DNA of 31,137 nt from JAXLQL01 sp046331625 (GTDB lineage: Bacteria; Acidobacteriota; Terriglobia; Bryobacterales; Bryobacteraceae). The number at the start of each line of letters is the position of its first letter. Position 1 is the stretch's first letter. Position numbers and translations under genes: made by a program. The stretch covers positions 1 through 31,137 of the forward strand of contig JAXLQL010000053.1 in NCBI GenBank assembly GCA_046331625.1, written 5' to 3'. The notes under the pieces were generated by a model. That model was not told the DNA's origin. It saw only the letters and a list, made by a program, of their open reading frames with translations, and ran no database searches. Of the stretch, positions 8,688-16,788 are shown piece by piece.

Positions 8688-9210
8688 ATGGCAACAGACG
8701 CGGCTGCGTTGATGACAGCGGAAGAGTTCGCCGCTGTCACAACTCCCGAGTCAGAGAACGGCGAATTGGCCGATGGTGAAGTGATGCCCGTGTCCAGTGG
8801 ACGCCGCGTCACAACACCGTTCGAGACGCGCTCGCCGGCGGACTCTACGTGTACCTGAAGACTCAAACGATCGCACGCTTTCTCGCAGAGACAGACTGCC
8901 GGATTTCGCAACGCACGGCTCGCCGGCCAGACGTCTCAGCCTTCCTGATGCGCGCCGGGCGCAGGATCGCAGAAGACGTCATACCCGTGCCATTCCCACC
9001 CGATATCGCCGTCGAGGTCTTGTCGTCGAGCGAAGGGCGATTGCGGTGAATCACAAAGTGGACCAGCACCGAACCGCCGGAACACAGGAGATCTGGCTGA
9101 TCGACCACACGAATCGCCAAGTTCAAGACCATGGACCCACAGGTATGAGCCTCCTCCGTTCAGAGGACACGCTCGGAGCCCCGCTTCTTCCCGGCTTCAG
9201 CTTTCCCTGA
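8688..9210 (+). pseudogene. Uma2-family (DUF820) endonuclease-fold gene with two frameshifts
   Basis: Three reading frames together spell one Uma2 protein. The first, from ATG 8688, gives LMTAEEFAAV and GELADGEVMPVSSG. After about 8806 a second frame gives NTVRDALAGGLYVYLKT, then RPDVSAFL and PPDIAVEVLS. After about 9039 a third frame gives AIAVNHKVDQ, TQEIWLIDH and the terminal LLPGFSFP before TGA at 9208-9210. Both shifts behave as loss of one base, and adding two bases gives 174 residues, close to the usual size. Uma2 proteins have a PD-(D/E)xK-like fold of unknown target and are abundant in cyanobacteria and some soil phyla. The gene follows the enolase-type gene by 21 nt. It may be a true relic or carry two sequence errors. 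Confidence 0.82.
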
Positions 9211-9228
9211 AAGCTCTACTCGGCTGAT

Positions 9229-10185
9229 CTACAGCTTCAGGTCTCCCCGGGGTTTCTTGTTCTCGAGTTCCATCCACGTGTCGTAGACTTGCGCCGGTAG
9301 GAAGTCGCCCACCCAGTTCTTCACGCTCGCCGGCAACGTCAACGTGGTCGACTTCGGTTGGCCCTTCTCCATCTTCACCACGTCGGAAAGCTTCTTGCCC
9401 GATGCGCGAGCCGCCTTCACCGTGTTCATCAGTTCCGTCATGAACAGCGCTTCGCCCGACAGAATCTCCGGACCACCATGCGGACCGTGCGCCGGCAGCA
9501 CCGTCTTCGGATTCAGCTTCTGCGCGCCCTTCACCACGTTCACCCAGTTGCCCACGTTGCCGTCGGCCGTGTAGTTGTAGGGTCCGTTCACCACCGCGTC
9601 ACCGGTGCAGATGATGCCTTCCTTCGGCAGGAACGCGAAACCATCGCCCTTGGTGTGGGCCCAACCGAAGTGGTGGAACTCCACGCGCCGCGTGCCGTCG
9701 GTGATGACGTGCGGCGATGTCGTGAAGGTCTGCTTGGGCGGCTCCACGGTGGAAGCCTTCATGTCGGCCACGTCTTTGCGCTCCTTGGCGGCCTGCTGCC
9801 AGCGCTCGGGCTCGCGAGCCTTCATTTCCGCGGCCACGCCCGCGTGCGCGATCGTGGTGGCGCCGATTTTGGTGAACACCGCATTGCCGTAGGCGTGGTC
9901 GCCGTGATGGTGCGTGTCGAAGACGTATTTGATCGGCTTCGAGGAAAGCTTCTTCGCCTCATTGATCACGATCTGCGCGCCGCTCGGGAAGTTGGCGTCG
10001 ATCACAATGAGGTATTCCTTCATCTCGATGATGATGTTGTTGCAGTGGCCTTGCTTCTTGATGTCGCCTTCGCGAAACCACACGCCGTCGGCGATCTTCT
10101 TGATCGTGTCCGGTTGCGCCGTGAGGAAGAAAGCTCCGCCGGTCAGGCCGGCAAACAGGATGGTCAAGGGCAGTCGTCGCGTCAT
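9229..10185 (-). CDS. Secreted metallo-beta-lactamase-fold hydrolase
   Basis: 318 residues. The N-terminus (MTRRLPLTILFAGLTGGAFF) is a Sec-type signal ending near LTAQ, so the enzyme should be periplasmic. The zinc motif HxHxDH is present as His92-x-His94-x-Asp96-His97 (THHHGDHAYG). Further ligands are supplied by HFGWAH (about 175-180), the Asp in CTGDAVVNGP and the His in LPAHGPHGG. This layout is shared by many MBL-fold enzymes (lactonases, glyoxalase II, alkylsulfatase-like, quinoprotein relay proteins), and the sequence does not choose between them. It converges on the Uma2 relic with an 18-nt gap and lies 27 nt downstream of the UvrC-like gene, possibly on the same transcript. Confidence 0.87.
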   Translation of the reverse strand: MTRRLPLTILFAGLTGGAFFLTAQPDTIKKIADGVWFREGDIKKQGHCNNIIIEMKEYLIVIDANFPSGAQIVINEAKKLSSKPIKYVFDTHHHGDHAYGNAVFTKIGATTIAHAGVAAEMKAREPERWQQAAKERKDVADMKASTVEPPKQTFTTSPHVITDGTRRVEFHHFGWAHTKGDGFAFLPKEGIICTGDAVVNGPYNYTADGNVGNWVNVVKGAQKLNPKTVLPAHGPHGGPEILSGEALFMTELMNTVKAARASGKKLSDVVKMEKGQPKSTTLTLPASVKNWVGDFLPAQVYDTWMELENKKPRGDLKL

Positions 10186-10212
10186 GGTTTCGGGAAATCT
10201 CGTTCCGGGGAA

Positions 10213-11300
10213 TTAAGATATCACGGTTCCGGCCTGTCTGGCTACACGCGAGATGGCGTTCACCAGTTTCCGGTAGGGCAGTGCGTCGAACGATTCGCAG
10301 GAAAGCCACTCGCCGTCACGCCAGCTCGAGTAGAACCACTTCGCGAGCAACGAAACATGTTCCTGCCTTTGCGTGAGCGAGAGCTTCGGTGTTTCGAGAG
10401 CGGCCGACATCTCGCGCAGCCGCGTATCCATCGACACCGGCTTGCCCGTGCCCGGCGCGATGCTGAACGGGCGCGGTTCGAGCCAGCATCCCTCTCGCAG
10501 GAACCAAAGCAGCACTTCCTGAGCCGCTGTCGAAGCGGTCACCGCGACACCGTGCAGATGCGTGATCTCAGCGGCAAGGTCGCCAGCGAGACGTACTGTC
10601 TGCCAAGCTTTCTCGAGCCTCGCGTGTTGGCGGGCTGCTTCTTCGAAGTCGAGGTCTTGGCTGGCGCGGTCGCGTGCCGCTTCGATCGAATCGATCAGTG
10701 CGTGCCCTCGCGACGCCAGGAATTCTCCCACCCGCTTGGCTTCGCTCGCGTACTCTTCCGCGGTCACCGCATCCTGGCAGGGCCGCAAACATTTCAGCAT
10801 CTCTCCGTAGATGCATCCGGGATGATCGGGCGACGGAGCCAAGTCTTCCTGGCAGCGGCGGAGTTGATAGTAGTCGAGCACTTGGGACTCGAATAGGTCC
10901 GCGGCGGCGCGGCTCGGGAACGGTCCGAAGAAGGCGTTCTTCGCGTTACCAACCGCGTGGTCACTTGGGTTCGCGGAAATTCGTTCGCCCAAACGAGCTT
11001 CACATACGAGGGTTTGGGTAGCCGCAGCATGCGTTCATACGTGTCGGGAAAATGGACCTTGCCGAGTTCGTAGGAGAGTAGCCATTGCTCGAGTCGCGAT
11101 GCCACGGGCCAGTACTCGATGGAGGCGCCCAGATCCCCGAGCTTCCACTTCGCGATGAGCCGAGTCAGGCGGCGTCGAAGGATGTTGGTGCGTCCAAGGT
11201 ACGGTTGCCCGTCTCGCGGACGAATCAAGTAAACCGCTGCGCCTTCGGGGAGTGACTTGACGTCCGCGCCCGGAGCGAACAGCCGTGCCTCCCGCGTCAC
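10213..11300 (-). pseudogene. UvrC-like GIY-YIG / iron-sulfur / UVR-domain protein, one frameshift
   Basis: Begins at GTG 11300. The first frame carries a degenerate GIY-YIG domain: AVYLI, then PYLGRT and LRRRL (residues 22-46), then VHFPDTYERM. Near 10947-10955 the frame shifts. The second frame continues KNAFFGPFPSR, then a cysteine set spaced C-x12-C-x7-C-x3-C (RRCQEDL... GCIYGE... KCLRPC), which closely follows the [4Fe-4S] cysteines of UvrC. A UVR motif (DSIEAARDRASQDLDFEEAA) follows. One added base gives 362 residues. The UvrC endonuclease and HhH domains are missing, so this is a Cho-like or accessory member and not UvrC itself. The catalytic Glu of GIY-YIG appears to be Ser76. It may be functional if the frameshift is an artefact. 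Confidence 0.8.
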
Positions 11301-11342
11301 GCGGCCACCCGGAAAGCCGGCTCACTGCGGTCGATTTGTGGG

Positions 11343-11422
11343 GCAGGCTTTAGCCTGCGCGGGACTTCAGTCCCGCCACCCGTGATCGCACTTTGCCACG
11401 GATAGCGGGACCGAAGTCCCGC
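11343..11422. repeat. Block of three short perfect hairpins in the intergenic gap
   Basis: The gap between the UvrC-like gene and the aldo/keto reductase (11301-11478) contains three palindromes. GCAGGCT-TT-AGCCTGC is at 11343-11358, GCGGGACT-TC-AGTCCCGC at 11359-11376 and GCGGGAC-CGAA-GTCCCGC at 11405-11422. The second and third are near copies of one another. No T-tract follows, so a classical terminator is unlikely, though the hairpins could stop or stabilise transcripts. They look like a dispersed REP-type unit; copy number elsewhere cannot be seen from here. I see nothing else in this gap. Confidence 0.75.
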
Positions 11423-11478
11423 GCAGATTGAATCCTCACCGGCATGACGAGTCGACTGCCGAGGATCGGTATCGCCCA

Positions 11479-12531
11479 TCATCTCCGAAACCAGGCCGCC
11501 AACGAATCTGGCGCCACCGCCGCTACGCCGAGATTCTCCTCAACATGCGCCACCTTGCTCATTCCCACCAACGCCACCGAGATCCCCGGCGCCGACCGCG
11601 CGAACTGAATCGCGCGCTGTGCGTCCGTGTCGAGCCCCGGAAGCGCCCTCGCGACCTCATCAGGAAGCCCTCGGCTCAACCGCGCTTGAAAAATACTCGC
11701 GCTCGCCACCGCCGTGATTCCGAGCGCGACAGCCGCATCGAGTGTCGACACTTGCGATCCGCCCACATGTTCCCGCGCAATCGCCGCACCCTCGAGCATC
11801 GCCAAGTTAAACGGAAGCTGAATGAATCGGAACCGGTGCGCGTCGCCCGCCACGTCGCGAGCCAGCGCTTCCATGCGCGTCAACGAGAGCCCCTCGTCCG
11901 CGCTCTTCGTCCGAAACCCGTTCCACGTCGCCGCGCCATAGTATCGAATTCGGCCCCGCGAAGCCTCGCGTTCCAGCGCCTCGAACGCCGCGCGTGTCCG
12001 CCGGCCGAATTCCGCGCGATCCACGAACTCGAGCTGCGTCTCGGGATTATGCAGGTACAGCACGTCGATCGTTTCCACGCGCAGGTTCGCGAGGCTCCGC
12101 TCGAGTTGATCCTCGAGGAACGGTGGAGTCATGCAATGCATCCGGCCCACCACGTCCGCGGGCGAAATCTTCGATCCCGGAAAAGCGTTCGGAATCAGGT
12201 ATCCGGCCTTCGTGCACAGCACCACTTCATCGCGCTGCGCCGCACCTTCGGCGAACAAGGCCGCCAGCGCCGCGCCGATGTTACGCTCCGACGACTGATG
12301 GCGATAGTTCAACGAGGTATCGATGAAGTTGACGCCTCCGCGAACCGCAGCTTGCACCGCGGCCAGATAGCCCGCATCCGTCGCGTCATCGATGTTGCCG
12401 AGGTAGCTGCCGATCCCTAGGGAGGAAACCGTGAGATCCTGCGCGCGCCGGAAGAAAGAATTCGCCTGATGCCGCGGAAACCGGGCCGCATATCGGGCCG
12501 TGCCTTCCGCGGTGGCGTAAGATGAAGGCAT
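11479..12531 (-). CDS. Aldo/keto reductase
   Basis: 350 residues from Met at 12531. This is an NAD(P)H-dependent oxidoreductase with a TIM barrel. The catalytic tetrad is complete: Asp71 and Tyr76 (FIDTSLNYR), Lys108 (LCTKAGY) and His161 (LYLHNPE). The end of the barrel has ALVGMSKVAHVEENL, the cofactor-phosphate-binding region of the family. An upstream in-frame start at 12579 is possible, but a TACAAT hexamer lies 7 nt before 12531 and the extension is not conserved-looking. The 5' end overlaps the divergent gene at 12522 by 10 nt. The substrate is unknown; the sequence resembles the L-galactose-dehydrogenase-like and uncharacterised AKR groups more than sugar reductases. Confidence 0.9.
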   Translation of the reverse strand: MPSSYATAEGTARYAARFPRHQANSFFRRAQDLTVSSLGIGSYLGNIDDATDAGYLAAVQAAVRGGVNFIDTSLNYRHQSSERNIGAALAALFAEGAAQRDEVVLCTKAGYLIPNAFPGSKISPADVVGRMHCMTPPFLEDQLERSLANLRVETIDVLYLHNPETQLEFVDRAEFGRRTRAAFEALEREASRGRIRYYGAATWNGFRTKSADEGLSLTRMEALARDVAGDAHRFRFIQLPFNLAMLEGAAIAREHVGGSQVSTLDAAVALGITAVASASIFQARLSRGLPDEVARALPGLDTDAQRAIQFARSAPGISVALVGMSKVAHVEENLGVAAVAPDSLAAWFRR

Positions 12532-13322
12532 TGTTTCGATTGTACCTGTTGACTTCGGCGTTTCCGCTCTTCGCCGCATCGGATCCGGCCCTGACGAAGG
12601 CTCTCGATTACCTGGCGCGTGAGGTGGAGTCGTGGCGCCCGAACAATGGCTGCTTCTCGTGCCACAACAACGGCGACGGAGCTCGCGCTTTGCTCGCCGC
12701 CGGCGCGGCCCCGGAGTCTATAAAACAAACTCTCGAGTTCTTGTCGAATCCCGATTCCTGGGACCCCAAGCCCCTTGCCCGTGTCCAATTCGCTTCCGCA
12801 CTTGCCCGCACGCCGAACGCGAAGGCTCTCGCTCGTGCCGCCGAACTCATCGCAGCGGACCAGCTTGCTGACGGACACTGGAAAGTCGACGAAGAGTCCG
12901 GCCCCGGCGCTGCCGCGACCTACGGACCCGTGCTCGGTACTGTGGTGGCGATGCGTCTCTTGACGCAAGCTGATGCCGCTCACTACGCCGAGCCGATCCG
13001 CCGCGCCCGCGCGTGGCTCGAGTCACGCAAGGCGGAGCATCCGCTCGACCTCGCCGCGCTCGTTTGGGAATTGCAGCGCCCCGCAGACATCACTCGCCTG
13101 CAAGCTATGCAAGCACCCAACGGAAGCTGGAACAGCGAAGCATTCGATACCGCTGTCGCCAGCCTCGCGCTCGGAGGAAACGCCCGCGCTCTCGCATATC
13201 TCCGCAAAACGCAACTCGCACCCGGTGGATGGCCCGGCACCACGCGACCCGCTGGCGGCGCATCGTACGCACAGCACATCTCCACAACGGCGTGGGTCGT
13301 GCTTGCGCTCAGCGAGAAGTGA
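12522..13322 (+). CDS. Secreted alpha-toroid (prenyltransferase/squalene-cyclase-like repeat) protein with a CxxCH haem motif
   Basis: 266 residues with a Sec signal (MKALFRLYLLTSAFPLFAAS). Just after it lies Cys44-Phe-Ser-Cys47-His48 (NNGCFSCHNN), the covalent haem c attachment motif. The rest is built of repeated helical pairs ending in Gly-x-Trp or Trp-type turns (DGHWKVDE, NGSWNSE, PGGWPGT, TAWVVLALS), as in the toroids of squalene cyclases and prenyltransferases. The catalytic DxDD of cyclases is not seen, so an enzymatic cyclase role is unlikely. It may be a periplasmic electron carrier or binding protein. It ends 1 nt from the convergent caspase-like gene and starts within the 5' end of the aldo/keto reductase on the other strand. 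No good SD is visible. Confidence 0.75.
   Translation: MKALFRLYLLTSAFPLFAASDPALTKALDYLAREVESWRPNNGCFSCHNNGDGARALLAAGAAPESIKQTLEFLSNPDSWDPKPLARVQFASALARTPNAKALARAAELIAADQLADGHWKVDEESGPGAAATYGPVLGTVVAMRLLTQADAAHYAEPIRRARAWLESRKAEHPLDLAALVWELQRPADITRLQAMQAPNGSWNSEAFDTAVASLALGGNARALAYLRKTQLAPGGWPGTTRPAGGASYAQHISTTAWVVLALSEK
12539..12544 (-). promoter_or_regulatory. Putative -10 box for the aldo/keto reductase
   Basis: TACAAT on the minus strand (5 of 6 matches to TATAAT), ending 7 nt before the ATG at 12531. No -35 consensus is evident. It lies inside the coding region of the divergent gene and supports 12531 over the upstream start. Confidence 0.4.
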
Positions 13323-13323
13323 C

Positions 13324-15411
13324 TCACCGCACCAGCGGCATCAGTTCGCGGATCTGCACCAACTGCTTCTTCAACTCGCCCTGCCGCTCATGCTGCGGCT
13401 CGATTCGCAGCGCCGCTTCCAGGCTTTGCTTGGCCGAGCCTAGATACTCGCGCCGGTTGTCCCGATTGAACAATTCCAGGTAATTTTGTCCGATCAGGAT
13501 CTGCGTGTCCGCGTCGCTCTGATCTTCACGCGAAGCCTGCTGGCAGTAGCCGATCGCTCGTAGGAAATTCTTGCGGGCGAACTCGCACGAGCACAGTCCG
13601 AAATAGGCAACTGCTTTTTGCGAGCGATGCAGCGCGGCGCGCCCGGAGCGGTGTTTGGTCATTCCGTGCCCGATCGCGTAGAACGCGAACGTGCGCAAGC
13701 CGCCGGACCGAAATTCGGAGAGCCGCAGCGACTCGAGATAATCCTGCAAGGCGCCGTCTTGATTGCCGAGTTGGAGCCGTGCTTCGCCGCGCATCAGGTG
13801 ACCCTGAGCAAAGCTCGGATCGCGTTGAATCGCGTCTGACGCGGCTTTCTCCGCATCCGCGTGGCGATCCACCTGGATCAGCGCTTCCGCCAGCACGCTG
13901 GGCACGAACGGATCCTTCGGCGATTGCGTCGAAGCTCGCTGCAGCTCCCGCACGGCTTCCGCCGCATCGCCGCTCTGCAGCAGCATCACGCCGAGCATCA
14001 CGCGCCCCTCCACGGCGCTCTCATCGAGCTTCACCGCGCGCTTACACTGTTCGAGCGCGCCCTGCGAGTTCCCGAGTGCCGCAAGCACGCGGCATTGCAA
14101 TAGCGCCGCTCCGCTGAAGCGTGAATCGTCGCGGAGCGCGTCTTCCAGCAACTTGGAAGCTCTGCTCAAATCCTGTTGCGAAGCACCCGAGCGATCCCAG
14201 ATCTTACGCGCATCGTCATAGAGCGCCTGTGCCTTCGGCTTTACGGTCCGCTTGTACTGCAGCCGCAACGTCACCGTTTGCGTGGCGCCGGGGACCATGT
14301 TCACTTCCAAGCTCACCGGCTCGTAGTTCGCGTGTACACCGCGAACCGTGTGGGTGCCGCTCGACACACCGGGCATGCGTAGCGGCTGCGAAGGTCCGGC
14401 GACGCCGATTCGCATATCGTCCACGTAGACTTCCACGCCTTCTTGATTCGCTTCCACCACGAGCGTTCCATTCGCAAGTTCGATAGAAGCCTGCTGCAGT
14501 TTCTGGCGGCGCCCCGGATCGAAACCGAGGATCAGATCGTTGGGAAAGTCGCCGTGATCGGTAGGAGTCTGACTCTCGCCGCGATCTCGCGTGTACTTGC
14601 GAACCTCGCGGCGCACGTAGTTCACCATCTCGTCTGCGGTGACCACGCCATCCGCCGGGTCGTCATCGGCGTAGCCCATCCAAGCACGCGCGAGGAAATA
14701 CGAGAACACTCCGTGTCCCCCCCCCAATGCCGGATCCTCGTAGCTACGCTCGGATTCGCGACTCGAGTTGAGCGTGAGGAACCCGCGCGGCAGTTGCCGA
14801 AACGCGTCATTCACTGACTCGAACGTGCTCGCCGGAGTGACCTTTCCCGAATGGCACGCATCGGTCAGCAGCACCTTCCAACGCGCCTTCACTTTGTTCG
14901 CGAGCGTATCGGAGAGCCGCGCCATCGGATACGCCGTAGCTGCGAGCGCGGCAGGATCGACGTCGTAGGGAGCCAGGTATCCCGCGCGCTTGTCGTCCAC
15001 GAGTCCGTGGCCTACGAAGTACACCACCACGCGATCCGCTTCCGTCGCGACCGAAGGGAGCCACTCCTCGAGCGTCTGCCGAATCCGCGCCGCAGTGGCT
15101 TCCTTGCCCAGGAGCTTGCGCACGTTTTGGAATTCGATGTTGCCGCCCTCTTTGCTGATCAGCACTTGATAGATTGACTCGGCGTCGCGTTCGGCGAATG
15201 GCAGGTCCTGATCCGGGGCGAGCTTCTGGTAATCGGAGACGCCGATCACCACCGCGTAACCGCGCGGCACGGCCACCGCTTGTTTCAGCTTCTCGGAGCT
15301 CCCGAGGCGAGCCACGTTGAGGTCGCGCTGAGTCAGCGGGGCCGGCTGCGTTTGGGCGAACGCGAGCGCGGCGGCCAAGAAGGGCAGAATGATGGGCAAA
15401 ATGCGGTTCAT
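13324..15411 (-). CDS. Secreted caspase-like (C14) protease with PEGA and TPR domains
   Basis: 695 residues. A signal peptide (1-19, ending in AFAQ) is followed by a caspase-fold peptidase domain at about 50-295. The catalytic His135 sits in YFVGHGL and Cys186 in LTDACHSG; GVFSYFLARAW and the terminal NDLILGF are also typical. A PEGA domain at about 317-386 (GTLVVEANQEGVEVYVDD) is a surface-linked beta module. TPR repeats at about 392-690 give a protein-binding platform. The start ATG overlaps the sulfatase stop by 4 nt, so the two are one operon. Bacterial C14 proteins are usually specific proteases or signalling factors. An exported one with its own TPR scaffold is less common. A G9 tract at 14717-14725 lies in the peptidase domain. 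Confidence 0.9.
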   Translation of the reverse strand: MNRILPIILPFLAAALAFAQTQPAPLTQRDLNVARLGSSEKLKQAVAVPRGYAVVIGVSDYQKLAPDQDLPFAERDAESIYQVLISKEGGNIEFQNVRKLLGKEATAARIRQTLEEWLPSVATEADRVVVYFVGHGLVDDKRAGYLAPYDVDPAALAATAYPMARLSDTLANKVKARWKVLLTDACHSGKVTPASTFESVNDAFRQLPRGFLTLNSSRESERSYEDPALGGGHGVFSYFLARAWMGYADDDPADGVVTADEMVNYVRREVRKYTRDRGESQTPTDHGDFPNDLILGFDPGRRQKLQQASIELANGTLVVEANQEGVEVYVDDMRIGVAGPSQPLRMPGVSSGTHTVRGVHANYEPVSLEVNMVPGATQTVTLRLQYKRTVKPKAQALYDDARKIWDRSGASQQDLSRASKLLEDALRDDSRFSGAALLQCRVLAALGNSQGALEQCKRAVKLDESAVEGRVMLGVMLLQSGDAAEAVRELQRASTQSPKDPFVPSVLAEALIQVDRHADAEKAASDAIQRDPSFAQGHLMRGEARLQLGNQDGALQDYLESLRLSEFRSGGLRTFAFYAIGHGMTKHRSGRAALHRSQKAVAYFGLCSCEFARKNFLRAIGYCQQASREDQSDADTQILIGQNYLELFNRDNRREYLGSAKQSLEAALRIEPQHERQGELKKQLVQIRELMPLVR

Positions 15412-16775
15412 GATTTTGGCGAGGGCGCGCCTGTTTGTTCGAGCAGGCGGTTCAACTGGCGATCGAGTTGGGCGCGAGGCGCTCGATTGTCCTGGATGAG
15501 GTTTGTGATTTCGAACGGATCATTGCGCAGATCGTAGATCTCGTCTGCGCCTTTCTGATCTTCGTAACGAATGTACTTCCAGCGATCGGTCCGAATGGCT
15601 CTGTAGCCCATCTGGCGAACGTTTGGAAAGACGGTGTCTGAGAAGTATTCCACCAGCACAGCGTCTCGCCGCTTGGGAGCGTGAAGCGGCGTGCCATGCA
15701 TCGGGTGCGGCGCGGAGACTCCCGCGAGCAAAAGTGCGGTAGCGGCAAGATCCACGCTGAGCGTGAAGGCCGCGGGCCGGGACGCCGGCCGGAAGAGCTT
15801 CGGATAGCGGACCAACATCGGAATCCGAATCGCTTCTTCGTACGCGAGACGGCGTTCCGGACCGAGCCCGTGCTCGCCGTAGAAGTATCCGTGGTCAGAA
15901 GTGAAGATGACGAGCGTGTCGTCGAGCTGGCGCGAGTTCTCGAGCGTGGTGAGGATCCGGCCGAGGCTGTCGTCCACCGCCTTCAGCATGCGGGCGCGAT
16001 TGAGAATGGTCGCGTCTGGCGTAATTCCATCGAGATTGGTGACGGCCCGCTCCAGCGCCGGTTGCCCGTGCGGGAGCTTGGCGTAGTTCGCACGCCTGGG
16101 AATGCGAGCACCCGCATATAGTTCGCGATGTCGAGGTGCGGGAATGAATGACTCGGCATCGTTGGCCGACGCAGGATTGACGCTGCCGTCGTTGCCTTGC
16201 TGGATGTTCGGGTGAACGGCTTTGTGCGAGAGATACAGGCAGAACGGATTCGCCTGTTTGCGTTCCAAGAACTCCACCGCGTGATCGGTGAGCAGATCGG
16301 TCACGTAACCCGAGGTCTTGGTAACGCGCCCATCAATGTTCAGATCCGGGTCAACGCACTGGCCCTGGCCGCGGAAGCTGACCCAGCGATCGAACCCTGG
16401 CCGAGGCGACTCGTCGTTTCCCATGTGCCACTTTCCGATAAACGCAGTGGCGTAGCCCGAGTCATGCAGCACGCGCGGCCACGTGACGAGCCGGTGACTG
16501 AGGGCATCGCGAGCAACGTTGTCAACGACGCCGTGCGTGTGCGCGTACTGCCCGGTGAGAAAGCTTGCCCGCGATGGAGAGCACAGCGGCGTTGTGGCGA
16601 ACGCGTTCGTGAAAGCTGCGCCTTCGCGAGCAAGACGGTCGCAATGCGGAGACTGGATGAATGGGTGACCGGTGCAGGCCAGTTCGTCGAAACGCAGGTC
16701 GTCTACGAGGATGCAGACGATGTTCGGGCGCGGCGGCCGGGCGAAGGGAAGCGCGAGCACATCGCGGCGGCGCAT
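15408..16775 (-). CDS. Type I sulfatase (formylglycine-dependent)
   Basis: 455 residues. The family fold starts at PNIVCILVDDLRFDE, giving the metal-binding Asp25-Asp26. The formylglycine site is Cys65-Ser-Pro-Ser-Arg69 (TTPLCSPSRASFLTGQ), so it needs a maturase acting on Cys. GKWHMG and TSDHGYFYGEHG supply further metal and sulfate ligands. It hydrolyses sulfate esters, probably of polysaccharide or choline-like substrates; the target is not fixed. The N-terminus MRRRDVLALPF resembles a short twin-arginine start, but the hydrophobic stretch is brief, so export is uncertain. It precedes the caspase-like gene with an ATGA overlap and is divergent from the haem lipoprotein gene with 47 nt between starts. 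Confidence 0.93.
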   Translation of the reverse strand: MRRRDVLALPFARPPRPNIVCILVDDLRFDELACTGHPFIQSPHCDRLAREGAAFTNAFATTPLCSPSRASFLTGQYAHTHGVVDNVARDALSHRLVTWPRVLHDSGYATAFIGKWHMGNDESPRPGFDRWVSFRGQGQCVDPDLNIDGRVTKTSGYVTDLLTDHAVEFLERKQANPFCLYLSHKAVHPNIQQGNDGSVNPASANDAESFIPAPRHRELYAGARIPRRANYAKLPHGQPALERAVTNLDGITPDATILNRARMLKAVDDSLGRILTTLENSRQLDDTLVIFTSDHGYFYGEHGLGPERRLAYEEAIRIPMLVRYPKLFRPASRPAAFTLSVDLAATALLLAGVSAPHPMHGTPLHAPKRRDAVLVEYFSDTVFPNVRQMGYRAIRTDRWKYIRYEDQKGADEIYDLRNDPFEITNLIQDNRAPRAQLDRQLNRLLEQTGAPSPKS

Positions 16776-16782
16776 GATCCCT

Positions 16783-16788
16783 ATTGTA
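16783..16788 (-). promoter_or_regulatory. Putative -10 box for the sulfatase operon
   Basis: TACAAT on the minus strand, ending 7 nt before the ATG at 16775. No clear -35 lies 16-18 nt upstream. The spacing suggests a leaderless transcript. Confidence 0.4.

Noticed and set aside
9358..10896. Open frame of 512 codons antisense to the MBL-fold and UvrC-like genes
   Set aside because: Shadow frame with no recognisable domain; crosses two genes and an intergenic gap.
11343..11376. Rho-independent terminator
   Set aside because: Strong hairpins but no following T-tract on either strand.
13324..16775. Caspase-based defence system
   Set aside because: The protein has a signal peptide and its partner is a sulfatase; no reverse transcriptase, nuclease, CBASS or gasdermin-like neighbour is present.
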